DNA of 64,000 nt from Holothuria scabra (Eukaryota; Echinodermata; Holothuroidea; Aspidochirotida; Holothuriidae), in contig CM074193.1 in NCBI GenBank assembly GCA_037179385.1, forward strand, positions 42,254,846-42,318,845, read 5' to 3'. The notes under the pieces were generated by a model. That model did not search any database. It saw only the letters and a list, made by a program, of their open reading frames with translations, and was not told the origin of the DNA. Of the stretch, positions 12,326 to 24,114 are shown piece by piece (within the stretch, counting starts at the first letter, position 1; each line of letters starts with the position of its first letter). The position numbers were made by a program, and so were the translations under genes.

Positions 12326-12577
12326 TTAGCTGATTAGAATCTCACTGGCGATCAGACCCGGCAGCCAGCACAGCCTACATGCTTCTGCCAGAGCACGCAT
12401 CCATTTCCAGTAAAAGGTATGGGGGGGGGGGGTCAAATTACCCCTTTTCATTTCCATAAAAATTAGGGAATTGTCAATATCTTGGTGTCTTACTTTAGAA
12501 CAGGCACTTTTGCCCGCCATCGTATCACCCTGTTCCAAATCTACTACTTGAATCTTAAAAAAAAATTGCATGCACAA
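12326..12577 (-). pseudogene. Possible middle exon of the Myb-like gene, weak
   Basis: This 83-codon frame lies between the two better-supported Myb-like exons on the same strand. It contains VVDLEQGDTMAGKS followed by SKVRHQDID, which could be a decayed second half of a SANT domain. A 12-base run (12421-12432) falls inside it. I cannot align the tryptophans expected of a SANT fold, so this may be chance. Confidence 0.2.
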
Positions 12578-13207
12578 AAAAGAATCACCTCATTTACGCC
12601 ATTGCCCACGGTAATGAACTAAAATATTTTGCCAATTTGGTAAACATTCTCCGAGACTGAGAATGAAGAGAGCTCCTAGAAATTATGTGTAAGTTTGAAA
12701 GTTGTCTGTACTTCCTTTCCGGAGTTGAAATTTTTATCAGGGAGCGGCCCGATCGCGCTATCGTTACTTAGTGAGTTACTTCCCATACATTCACGAAAAA
12801 AGTTTTTGAAACAGGCCATTTCATATGACGTTATTTTGCCCCAAAATGATGCTCGCGCAGACTACGAAGTTTACCATGCCTGGATGTCAACACGAGGCTA
12901 GCTACGTAAGAACGTGCATACCCCATTAGCGATAATTCCAACGCACATTTAACAGTTGTGTAAGGGAAGTTCACAAACAGGAAGTCGTTTGTTAACAATC
13001 GGTAATTTTGGACGTGCAAGAGAATACCATAATACAGGGCTCAGTACAACGCTCAATTGTAAATGATATCATATAAAATTCTCTGCTCAATAAATGAAGG
13101 GTTAACACTAAGGTCTTGCTGATATCTGTGCCATTGTGTTGTCTTTCCATTTAAGCACCTGCACCCCTACCTTTAAAATTCCACTCCCCACTTTGTGATT
13201 CACGAAC

Positions 13208-13341
13208 CTTTCTTTCATCTTCTGTTTTTTACTGGAGCCCTTTCCACCAGAACCAAAAAGAAGTGATTTGTGTGTTGCTACAAACTCCACAAGAGTCAGC
13301 ACTTCGACCTCTAAATAATCAGGGCATCTTTTTCGTTTTTC
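13208..13341 (-). pseudogene. Exon of Harbinger Myb/SANT-like gene, N-terminal SANT half
   Basis: After the acceptor CTTACCAG on the - strand the frame reads a basic lead-in (EKRKRCPDYLE), then VEVLTLVEFVATHKSLLFG and a Gly/Ser/Lys-rich loop. The pattern E-V-xx-L-V-x-(7)-LFG, followed by basic residues, is that of the first helix of the Myb/SANT-like domain of Harbinger companion proteins. That protein helps the transposase enter the nucleus and bind subterminal DNA. The exon may end at GAAAG|GTTCGT (13208). The frame stays open to 13108 if it does not. The tryptophan-bearing half was not found, so the gene is partial or decayed. Confidence 0.5.
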
Positions 13342-14200
13342 CTGGTAAGGAATAGAATATATTTTTTAATAAAGTCAGTCTTCAGTGGTCTTTACAAAAA
13401 ACGTTGGCACACAATATGACAAAGTCATTCACATGCACTTTGAAAAAAATATAATTTAACCTTGCTTAAACATATCTATAATGAGACAAAAAAATTGAAA
13501 TACACAATTACAGATTTGGAAATTGGAGACACATTAGCTGAGCCACAAGAACAAACAAAATGTGTAACAAAAGGCTCGATACAAGCTACTTGACAATTTG
13601 TCAGGGGTCAAACTTTTACTAGTCTTAGCCCTGGATTGGCTTCAAGATCTTGCAACCCATTGACCATTCACTGTACATTAAGGTAGGGTATTGGACCCAA
13701 CGTTAAGCTAGGATACGTTTGACAAGAGTAGGCTTATGACATCATTTATAAACCTTTTTTGTATTGAATAGGCCTAGGTTGGGTAAGCCTAAATTAGTTG
13801 AGTGGGCCTAGGCCTATGTAGAATTGCCTAGCCCTTGAACTAAGTTAAAATTTTTATTTAGTCATTAATTTCAACTTCCAAGGGTAAAACTCATTTAGCA
13901 CAATGAAAGCTAATCTTCCATGAGGCCCTAAAACATTCTTTACCGTTGATAAACTTAAAATGAAAAGAAAGATATGAAATATAAAAAGAACAAAAGTTAA
14001 ATGATGAAAACACAGAAATGAAACTATAAAAAAACTGAAAAGAAAGTAATAAAAAATAAGTAGGACGTAAAATGAAGCTAAGACTGAGATACATAAAATT
14101 ATATAACATTGGAAACTAAATTCTTAAAACGTAAACTATTTTTATAGTGTTTGGTATGCCCCTTCATATGTAAAAATTAATTGACGATGAAGACCGTAGA
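13342..14200. other. AT-rich Harbinger interior, no gene seen
   Basis: Poor in coding potential and rich in AGGCCTA-type words (13770-13830). The 72-codon - strand frame at 13891-14109 is a product of the A-rich sequence. Nothing else was recognised before the LINE fragments begin near 14218. Confidence 0.5.
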
Positions 14201-14217
14201 GCATGCATGTATATGTC

Positions 14218-14808
14218 TTAAACAGGAATAAAAATTTCTTTCAAATAACATGGGGCAAGCTCATTTATAATTTTGTACACCATTATCATGCGTTTTTCTT
14301 TTAAATGTCTATCAAAAGTCTTCCATCTTAGTTCCTCAAAGAGTAATGATGATCTGTCAGAATACGGAGCATTTAAAATTATCCTAGCAGCACTCTTTTG
14401 TAATTTTAAAATTCTTTCATTACTCCAATCATTGCACGATCCCCAAATACTGTAAGACAACAATAATCTAAGAATGGTAAAATGTATCCCTTGTAGAATA
14501 AAACAGAAGTATCCCTGTCTAAAAAAGGTTTTATTCCCCTGAGAAGGGCAAGTCTGGAGCTGATCGTGTTACATACAGAAGTAACTTGCTCATGCCTTAG
14601 TAAATTACTGTCGACTTTAACTCCTAGTATTTTACAACTATTTACATTGCTAAGACAATTACCATTTATAGAGATATTCAACTCTCCAACATTCAAAGTC
14701 TGACGTTGTCTGGAGCCAATTATCATGGTGCTTGTTATATTAGTATTTATTACCATCCTATTGTTTTTACACCATTTACTTATACTTTCAGCATAACATA
14801 ACATGACA
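14218..14808 (-). mobile_element. 5'-truncated LINE fragment, reverse transcriptase C-terminal region
   Basis: Two overlapping - strand frames (14406-14804 and 14218-14463) together give the palm-to-thumb end of a non-LTR reverse transcriptase. The signs, in order, are SKWCKNNRMVINTNIT (the WCxxNxxxxN block after the catalytic site), CKILGVKVDSNL, and YKGYILPFLDYCCLTV. After a one-base frameshift near 14430 come ILKLQKSAARIILNA and VYKIINELAPCYL. These are CR1/L2/Jockey-group features. The copy starts just after the catalytic FADD motif would occur, and everything upstream is missing. It lies inside the Harbinger right half in reverse orientation, next to a second LINE fragment. Confidence 0.8.
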
Positions 14809-14898
14809 AGTTAAAGGGCAAAGGAGGGTAAAAACCCCGGCAACGCCATAAGATGCCCTATAGAACAGACCCAAACCAACACCTAATCCAAATAAAAA

Positions 14899-15727
14899 CT
14901 AAACGAACCCAATACAATCAGATCCTGCCACTGTCACGGTAATATATGTCGATGTTAATCTTGAAGCAATTGACTGAAGAGGAATTAGCAACCCACTCAG
15001 GGAGACTGTTCCACTCATAAAAACCCTATGAGAGAAGGTGAACTTTCTGATGTCAAGTTTAGAGAAACATTTCACCAGCTTCTTATTATGGCCACAAACT
15101 TGGGAATCATCACAAACCTCTAAGTAGTTACAGTAAGACAAAGAATCATTACAAGAAAGGAACTTGAAAACCTGCAGCATATCCCCCTTAACCCTTCTTA
15201 ACTCGAGAGAAGTAAGTCCTAGAGAATGGAGCCTATCATGATAAGAGAGATTACGCACATTGTGAATAAGCCGTGTGGCCCTCCTCTGAACCTGCTCTAA
15301 AAGAAACTTGTCCTTTTCATAAAAGGGGTTCCATGCCTGCACAGCATAATCAAGATGTGACCTAACTGCTTATAAAGATTTGAGACAATATCTTTACTGA
15401 AATTACTGAAATTCCTCTTGATCAAACCAAGCACCCTATTAGCCCTAGCAGCAGCTGCTGCACACTGCCTAGAAGGCTTCAGATCACTTGAAATGACAAC
15501 TCCCAAGTCTTTTTCGGAAGTCACATTACCTAGAACACTACCAAGCATGGTATACTTATGACTCAAATTCTTGGATCCAAAGTAAAGAACTTTGCATTTA
15601 TCAGCATTAAAAGACATTTGCCAAGTCTGAGACCAAGTAACTAGCCTATCTAAATCCCTTTGCAACAGAGAAGCATCCTTTCCACCATTAACATTCCTAT
15701 AGAGCTTAGTGTCATCAGCAAACTTAG
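14899..15727 (-). mobile_element. 5'-truncated CR1/L2-like LINE, starts at the FADD motif
   Basis: On the - strand the copy opens at 15722 with FADDTKLYR, the metal-binding FADD of the reverse transcriptase palm. It continues with LQRDLDRLVTWSQTWQMSFN and KCKVLYFGS, then EKDLGVVISSDLKPS. A one-base frameshift near 15357 joins it to SHLDYAVQAWNPF in the next frame. LLEQVQRRATRLIHNV, LGLTSLELRRVKGDMLQVFKFL and a C-terminal tail ending at 14899 follow. This order is diagnostic of CR1/L2-type elements. 5' truncation at the active site plus a frameshift means it is dead. Confidence 0.85.
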
Positions 15728-16610
15728 GCTACTAATACAAGATGAGAGAGAGCATCAATCATCATATCAAGTTGAAGTTGAACCTTGCTATAGCCTGTGT
15801 ATCATTAACTTAGTGTACGTTAGCCCAAGTTAAAGTTGAACTGAGTGCTTGCATAGGCCTAAGCTAGTGTAGGCTAGGCTTGGCAGTGTGCATTAGTTCT
15901 TGAACAGTGATGTGCTAGGCTAGCCTACTGTAGGCTAGAAGTAACGTTAGAACAGATTTGAGCATAACGTTAGGCCTTAACGTTATATTCGAAACAACCA
16001 TTTAGGCCTAACATTTCTTTAGAGAATATTGCAATTCATAAAAACAAAAAATTGAAAGATGAAAATAAAACTGACTTTTTTCTCACGTTATAACTCAGAA
16101 ACCCTGTCAAGTTCATATATGCTAGGCCTAACGTTAGTCCTTGTCAAATTATGGGTGTGAGACTTGTACTGTAGCCTGTAGGCCTACTCGACATCAAGTT
16201 CAATGCTATCAATGCTATCTTGTACTAACATGTACATATGACTAGGCCTATGTATCGCAAACGTGTCGCTGTTTGGTATCACAGATAAGCACACTCTGGA
16301 TTAAAACATCAACCGAGACAAATAACATGCCGTCATTGTTGCATGCTAAGTTTGTCCTGTTTTTTCTGTGGGGATAATACCTTTACGGTAATTTTGAAAC
16401 ATCAAAATGACCACTAGAGACAAGTTTTTGCATTCTTACCTTTGCCATTTTCCCTCTTGACACGAACGTTGTCTTAAAACACATTTCGCGGTCAAACGTC
16501 TCATCCTCGTTCGCGTATATAAAAAATAATGCGTAAAAATACGTACGCATCTTAGGACACGTCTTAGTGAAGAACAGTTTCATGAAACCGAAATTTACAC
16601 AGGACTTCAG
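15728..16610. other. Harbinger right interior, AGGCCTA/AACGTTA-rich, no gene
   Basis: Dense in short words TAGGCCTA, AACGTTA and GCTAGGCTA, a composition seen again at 33.6-35.5 kb. A short - strand frame (16383-16583) has no family signature. The far right runs into the subterminal Harbinger repeats. Confidence 0.5.
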
Positions 16611-17036
16611 TAAGACGCATCTTACCGTAAGTCGAGTCCTTGGATCGCTAAGTACTGTTCCCGCATGTCGCGTTTAGTGAAACTGGCCCCAGGGAACTCA
16701 CACTCATCGAATCATGCGCGTGGTAACGCGTTTTAGCGAGAACATCATTGCAAACACTGGTGCTACGATAGCAGTAAGCGTGACCAGTGACTTCATTGTA
16801 AATTATGCTTGCATTATAAAGACGCGCTTGTAGTGGGGATGCGCCTGTTATGGATTGTCAATACATGTGCATTGCAGTTCTGTATAGCACCCGGACCGCG
16901 TCTTTCTTCAAAAACACAGAACCGTTTTTCACCCGCGCATATGCACACGAACATCTTGGCCAATGATATGCTAGGAATCCTTAACTAGGCCCGCGCCCTG
17001 CGCTCTGAATGTTGCGAGTATGGTGATGTAATCCTT

Positions 17037-17574
17037 GTCATGAGCATTGAGCTATATAACCGGCGAATGCACGTCAATGAGGAATCTGCTTCGAAACTGA
17101 AACCCACATGGAGGTCACGTGATGTAGTTTAGTTTACTCAAGTCGACTTACTTTACGAATATTATTAGGCAGATTTTTTTACTTTGGTGAGTAAGCCTGG
17201 GTCAATTCATGATATTTCACTTATCAACTTCTTCGAAATTGGCTACAATCCTTCTTAGGTCTTCCTCTTCTTGAATTCTTGAAAGGCGGCTTTTTGTGTA
17301 ATATTGATATTGTATTGTGAAAGAATAAGTCAAACGTATCCTTTCTACGTTGTCTTTATCCAACTCAGTAAAACGAACCTTAGGGCCTGACTGTGACTTT
17401 GAAACAAAAATGTCCTGAAAGATTGATGTGGCCTTTCCCACCCTACGAGAAAAACCATAGGGACCAGTGTACGTAGGTTAACAGGCCTGTATCCGTATGG
17501 ACGCGAGAGAGGCGGAGTGTCCGTCATTTTGGCACCTAGTGGTGTGGTGTTTGGCAGAGTTCTCCTCCAGTTTT

Positions 17575-17606
<32 letters not shown>

Positions 17607-20070
17607 TCTGAGCCAAATTTCGCAAAAATGACCAAAAACTTTGCAAAACACTTATTAACTCCTTAATATGTTAACGGAAACTTTCCAAAAGGATTCAATC
17701 CATTTTTTAGCTATTACAATGGCAGGCAATGTTCCGGTGTAACGTTAAACGTTAATGGGCAGCAGGAACTACGCCTAACGTAAGCCCTAAGTGAAACCGC
17801 ATGCACATAGGCTTGGGAAAATGTACAACTCGCCCAAATAAGACAACACGGTCAAAAGTAATAATATCTGGTTACCAAAGGCAACTCAGCAAATTAATAA
17901 ATCTCAACTGCACTCGAATTAACTGAAATTATGCTTTTGTTAAATATACGGTACCACGGTGGCTTAGTTACCTTGCTATCCTACGTTAGAACTCATCGCA
18001 AAAAAGAAAAGAAAAAAAATACAATAATTTCTTTAAAGACGTAACATACAAAGAAGATATCCCAGCGTCCACCCTGTTCTTAGGCTGGTGAAGAGCAAAA
18101 TAGCCCAGCAGTATTTTTCCTGTTTCTAAACAGGATACATCGGTTACGTTTGTAACCATATACTGCCATAGGGCCTAACATTAGGTCTATAAAGTTGGGG
18201 CCAACGTTAAAACTGACTCAGCAGCGAGCGCTGGTTCAAACGGCTCTTGCCTCCTAATAACGGAGTCCCCATGGAAGCCATGGCTAAAATAATATCGAAA
18301 ACATGCAGTTGATACATGGTACACTGCGTAGGCTAGCTCTCTTGACTTGGGCTACGTTGATCACAATAGCTATACTAGCCTCCATTTTTGTCTTTTCCCG
18401 CTAAAGATTACCCTGTGTTCCTTACAAATTCTACGTTACAAATCAAGAAACATTTTAAAATACAAACATCAATGATACAGGTAAGCAAGTAAATTGAAAG
18501 ATTAAAAGGTGATAGACCCCACTTATGGCCGACTGAAATGAGATCATCACTTGCTGCCCGGATTCGTCGATACTGCACACAGTACAGTACAGCAACGTAA
18601 CACTAAACGGCTAAAGCGGTGTTTGGTTTTTGTTATACGCATAGAAATACCACTTTTACCGCCGCGGTAGTGTAGTAACGTACAACTTGTAAGTAATGCA
18701 GTGTAAAATGTTAGGCGGGAAAAGCTCAAATGAAGTGGTAGCCTATGCCTATAGTTATTGCGATCGATGGAGCCTAAGTCAAGAGAACCTCCGCACTGTA
18801 CCACCATTCTACTGTATGTTTGGTATCTACTGCATGTTTTTACTTTTATTTAGTTCATGGGGTCTCTATTGGCAAGAGTTGTTTGTACTTCTACTACTAG
18901 CTCTCGCTGCTGAGTATTAACGTTACCCTGTCCGAGTACATACTGGATCGATTTAATGTACAGAAATATGCTGCTAGGCTACCTTAGGTGGGGAAATATC
19001 TACTTTGAGTGGTACGTCTTATGACATTGTTGTATCTTTTCTTCTTGTTTTATTTTCTTCGATGGGTCTAACGTAGCTAGCTAAGCCACCGTCGTACTGA
19101 CGTGGACTAGCCGAGGCATACCGTATTGTAGTGTTGTTAACGAAAGCCTAACTATTTGTTTCGAGTTGAAAGCTATCAGTTTGCTGATGGTTGCTTTTAA
19201 AGTAGGCTTTTGGAGCATGACACAAGTACCAATACTAACAACTAGATGTTTACCTCACAGGATATCATTTTTTTTTTTTTGGCCGTGATGTCTAATTTGG
19301 GAAAAAGGAAACATTAATATTGGGCGACCTGTCCTATGCGCATGCCTTGACCCGTGTACGGCTTCACTTAGCCTTAGCGCCGACTTTTCAGTTGGCCCAC
19401 TTTTAATTATGATGGAACATTTCCTTTGTAACAGCTAGAAACTGGGTTAAATCCTTTTGGACAATTTGCGAAAACTCTGACGTGTCTTTCTTGGGTGTTT
19501 TGAAAGTCTTCGGTAGTATTTGCGATATTTGGCTCGGATTTAAACACTAAAAACAGGCCTGTTTACGTACGTACACTAGTCCCAGCTTCTTTTTTCTTTC
19601 TTTTTTTTTTTTTTTTTTTGTTTTTGTTTTTGTTTTTGTTCTTGTTTTTGTTTTTTTTGCACGGTGAGAAAGGCCAAATTGATCTTTTAGGAAATTTTTG
19701 TTTCAAAATCAAAGTCAAGGCCGATGAATCGTAGTACTGAGTTAGAATACGAGAACGTATGGAGAATATTTAACTTTTTCTTTCACAATACGATATCAAT
19801 ATTACAAAAACAGTTGTATTTCGAGAATTCAAGACGAGGCAGGCCGTAGAAGGATTGTGGCCAATATCGAAGCAGTTGATTCGTGAAGTAGCTTGATTTG
19901 ACCTAATTCACCACAATAAAAATTGGTCTGCTTAATAATATTCGCGAAGTGAAACGACTTAACTAAACTAACATACATCACGTGACCTCCGTTTTGGCTT
20001 CAGTATCGAGACATATTCCACATTGACGTGCGTCCTCCAGTTATATAGTTCACTGGTCATGATGTTCCTA
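17037..20070. repeat. Long imperfect inverted repeat (about 0.7-kb arms, 1.65-kb loop)
   Basis: Read in reverse complement, about 17037-17745 matches about 19400-20070 along most of its length. Examples are a shared TTGACGTGC and CCxGTTATATAG block, CACGTGAC, CTTAATAATATTCG-like, CACAATACGATATCAATATT-like, a T/GTTT tract, and ATCCTTTTGGA. The arms are visibly diverged (substitutions and indels). The loop has no recognisable ORF. The two frames near 18.5-18.9 kb are unremarkable. It could be an old foldback-type element with long terminal repeats or a plain inverted duplication. The outer limits are approximate. Confidence 0.8.
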
Positions 20071-23000
20071 AGATAAGATAACTTCACCGAGTGTCACATA
20101 AGTTCCACTTCTGGTTGCGCTTTCTAAGGACGGGGTTCGTGACTCCAATTGCGTCATAAAAGTCATGTGATATGTTTCAGCATTTTTCGAAATTTGGATT
20201 TTGAACAATTTCCCTCAAATTTCATTTATGCCGAATTTCACCGTTTTTAACTGGGGTTTGAGATTAAATTTGTAAAATACTGCCTCAAATCTTGCAATGC
20301 CTATTCTAAGCTGGACAGAAAAAGTTTCAAAAAGCATGAGATCCGGACAAAATATTTAGGTCACAACCTAGCCTCAGACTAGACTCTACATACCACACCA
20401 TAGCCTAGACTGACCTAGCCTAGATACTACCATAGGTATTCTGTAGAGTGCAGAGCCGCGTGCCATGCTATGGCTGTCTAGTGTCTGTACTGTGCAACGT
20501 CCAGGTTTGAACGTCGCTTCGCGGACTGAAAGAAAGCATCCATCCTCTAGGTTTTATTTCCACATGTTAGAAACAGATTTCCCCAATTTGTACATATAAA
20601 TATCCTGGAATCCAGCGACCGTTTACCGAAGTTGACTAATTCTGCTGTTGTAAGAACTATCAAGTGTACCTTGTATGTAAAAATCTGTTGTTAGCATTAT
20701 CTTAAATTTCCAAAACGCTTCTTAAAAATGTTGAAATATGCTGGAACTTCAAACAAACAAAATTTTTGGACACTGAAGTAGAATAACTAAAAGACCGGTT
20801 GAAACTAGTTCTGCTTATGAAAAAAGGGTAGTCCGCACTGTGACCAGGCTACTGGTGCGTGCATTTTATGTTGCTTTTGGTAGCTCTCTCGGCTATTATT
20901 TTTCCTGTTTGTCACATGTTAAATTAGTTCTTTTTTCATATACTGTAAATAGTTGTTTTTAGGGTAGCGGTACAAATTATTGCATATAAGCACAACATTG
21001 GCCCCTTATAAATACTGTCGTTTTGATGTAATCATAGGGTGTAAAGAGGAATCCGCATATTCTTGATGTATTTCATTGTTTCTTCATAAGCTTATAACGG
21101 GTGGCAAGTTGGCAATGCTAAATGTGGTATACTTCAGTAATTTGTGTAAATAAATCATTCGGTCAGTAAATCTACCACGATTTGGGGGCCAACCCACCAC
21201 AAATTGCAACAGAAAGTTTCTGTATCAGAAAAGTCCTTAGAGTAATATATAAAAAGTCTAGAAAAATCTAAGCTGAGGAAAGGTGAAAATTCAAGATGGC
21301 CACCAAAAATTCGAAATGGCGGATTTGAAATTCTTATTTTTCGCCATAATTTGACGGTTATTCATCTGTTTTACATAATTTTCAATCGAAAATGGGGGTT
21401 TTCCACACATAAGAAGACGGTTATAGCAGAATTGAAAAGTCATCTGTCATTTTTGTGAGTTGTGGGCTTATATGGCTACCAGATGTGGAGTCAACTGACA
21501 ATTTTTCGGGGGTAGAGGAAAAAATGTCTCATTTATTAAAATCTAGGAATTGTGATAACCCTTCACTTGGATTCTTGGGATGGAACAGAGAACCGGGCTT
21601 CAATGCTCATGCATTGCTATCACACATTGCCACTAACCCTACCCCTCCCACACTCATTCAGGGTATTTTACGCTGGGGAGATACTTGAAACTAGAGCACC
21701 CATAGGTGCTTGAGCTCAAGTCTGTTGAATATACTGCACAGTGATGACTTCCACTGTCAAGAAAATCAATCTCCACGCAATGGATATTCTAATCACTACA
21801 GGGACTGTACTTGTCTTACATGGCTCTTATTTCTTGAACAGATATACCCACGATTTAGAATGTGTAGAATGTTTTAATTTCTCTGGGGTAAATGATAACC
21901 CCTTACTTCCTTGTTTACTACTTTTATGGAAAACAGTAAGTTAAGCTAGTAGGCCAGCAAGGCAAAAGGCAAGTTAAATGGACTATGATAACACAGTAAT
22001 AAGTTAAACTTTCCTCCCCGAACACAATGAAAGAAATTTGACCCCCGATCTTTATCCATTCCACAAGCAAGGGTAGTTTAGAAGCAGTGTCATATGACTT
22101 GATGCTTGAGCACTGACAGTTTCAAAGGGAGTGCAACTCAGTAGAAAACATGTAGTAAACTGAATTTGTGAAACTAGTAAGAATAGAGGAGTGTCACAAA
22201 ATTGGTCAAAAAGGTGTCACAATTATTATGTACCTCAAATTGAACAAGAAATTTAAAATTCGCACATGCAATTCCATTTGACCAATTATGAGGACAATTT
22301 TGCAATGCATCTAGGAGAAAATAGCATTTCAAAATATTTTCTTCTAGGGTCTTATAACAAGGCCTTTGGATGACCTTTGACCAATATTTTTTTTAACCAG
22401 CTAGAAGGACTTTAAAAATTGATTAAACATGCCACATTTGATACCTGTAAATCTCACAAGTGCAAAGCAATAGCAACATGTTAAAAACAGTTTCACCTTT
22501 TGACCTTGTATGACCTCGAATGACCTTTGATCGACAAGTCTACGTACAAGACTCAACGAAGGCATAAGGAATATTATGGCCAACTTAATTTCAAGGTCAT
22601 TCACCACTTTTTTGGGAGGATATATACACTTTAAACAAATATTCACAAAATAGCCAGTAATGACCTTAGATGACCTTTGACCCCAACTTTTTGAACACAA
22701 CATGTATCCCTACGTTCAATGACCAATGTGTCCAAGTTTTGTTACAATTCATTGACGAATGTGCCCATGAGAGCATTAAAGGCAATTGTGAACAGACATG
22801 ATAGATAGAGTGATGCAGGGAGCTGTTACGGAAGGAGATGAAGTACTTCATTCGATTTCATCTAATCAAACAATATGTACTGAGACTACTTTTATTCTTT
22901 TTTATGAGAAGAGGCTGTGATTGACAGGTCCTTTGGTACTTCTTGTTAGTTTGTTTGACTTAGCCCTCCTAATGAGAAATCAACCCTTTCATACTAGCCT

Positions 23001-24110
23001 AATCTTTAAACAAAGAACTCATATTGACAATGCTTCGAAGCTATTAGCATTGCCGACAAGTGTGACACCTGCGTCAGCCTATAAGACAAACGACTTAACT
23101 GCACTTCTAAGTGATCAGATTCTTTTGTTATTCTAATTTTTGCAATGGGTCACTGTCATCGCTTTTCATGAATGAATACTGAGTCTAACGTTTGTATATG
23201 AATTTTGAAAAGATTCCGGATTGTTCCTGAAACAGCAAAATATGTTATGATGTTCTAAACCTTAATTGAAGCTCAACTGAACCCACCAAAAAAGTGGCCA
23301 CTGGTGTACAGAAACAGACTGGCAATATTATGGCAATGGTTCAAATCATGCCACAAGTATATGAGATCCAGAAGACGATAAGAACTATTGTTGTCACTTA
23401 CTAATCTCTTTTGTATGTGGTCTTTACTTTTCGAGAGTACAACAATTAGGAGTTATTGTCGGCAACCCTGATAGCTCAAAGGAAAGGTAAGTGCTTTATC
23501 TCCTTCCGTAATAGCTCTCTGAGTGATGGTGGCAGATCACAATAGCTCAAACAGCTCTTCGAGCTAGTTTGAGCTAAAAATTAGATCAGATCATGAGTCA
23601 AAATTCTTTTGTCAGTTTGGAACCTATGGTTGGATTACTAACCAATCCGGATAAGTTAAGTCTCTCCTCTTGGGAACTGTCATAGTCCATCAGGTATGCC
23701 CCCAAGAACCCCCTCCCTCTCATACACAGTCTCACATTGGATTCAATAAAAATATAGGGGGAATACAAGGAGTAGGCACCAAGTTGGGGTGTTTGAAAAG
23801 TACAATTTCGAAAAACATGTGACCTACTATTCCAATACTCTAGGAAACTAGATGTGGCATCGAAGCTAAGAGAGATAGCGCAAACAAAGGACATTTTAGT
23901 GTTGATAGGGATATACTGTGCTAGTAGAGAGCAACATGAATCACACATTACCAGAATCCACTTCCGAACTAGACAATGGCTGCAGAACAGATCTCGAAGC
24001 TGTGGGCATTTCATTTTATGAGCTGTTATGAGGAAATACAACTTTCAGTCAAGTGTATGATTAAGAAGCCTTCATCGGGATTCACGGAAAATTTGAGCCC
24101 AAGAAAAGAT
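20071..24110. other. Non-coding stretch, no gene recognised
   Basis: No frame shows a domain. It contains a TGACCTTTGA-type degenerate repeat (about 22360-22690) and a short stretch with AAGATGGCC / AAATGGCGG words (about 21290-21325). A 147-codon - strand frame (23598-24041) has no recognisable motif. Confidence 0.45.
22360..22690. repeat. Degenerate TGACCTTTGACC repeat
   Basis: TGACCTTTGA recurs at about 22370, 22520 and 22670, each with neighbouring GACCTT(A/G)TATGACC-like words at roughly 150-bp spacing. It resembles the minisatellite at 7540-8215 but is more decayed. Confidence 0.5.
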
Positions 24111-24114
24111 CCCT

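Larger units (their letters stand above)
4182..16689 (+). mobile_element. PIF/Harbinger DNA transposon, about 12.5 kb, with transposase and Myb-like gene
   Basis: The left end reads GGGCCTGTTTCACAAAGC. The reverse complement of the right end reads GGGCCAGTTTCACTAAAC, so the terminal inverted repeats match at about 15 of 18 positions. The ends are flanked by CAG (4179-4181) and CAG (16690-16692), a 3-bp direct repeat of the size made by PIF/Harbinger insertion. Inside are a Harbinger-type DDE transposase (+ strand, 5190-8870) and Myb/SANT-like exons (- strand, 11868-13341), the two genes expected of an autonomous element. Later arrivals swell it: a MITE at 6281-6485, a minisatellite at 7540-8215 and two LINE fragments at 14218-15727. 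Both genes look decayed, so the copy is probably immobile on its own. The ends are the strongest evidence. A single insertion of the whole 12.5 kb is an inference. Confidence 0.8.
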
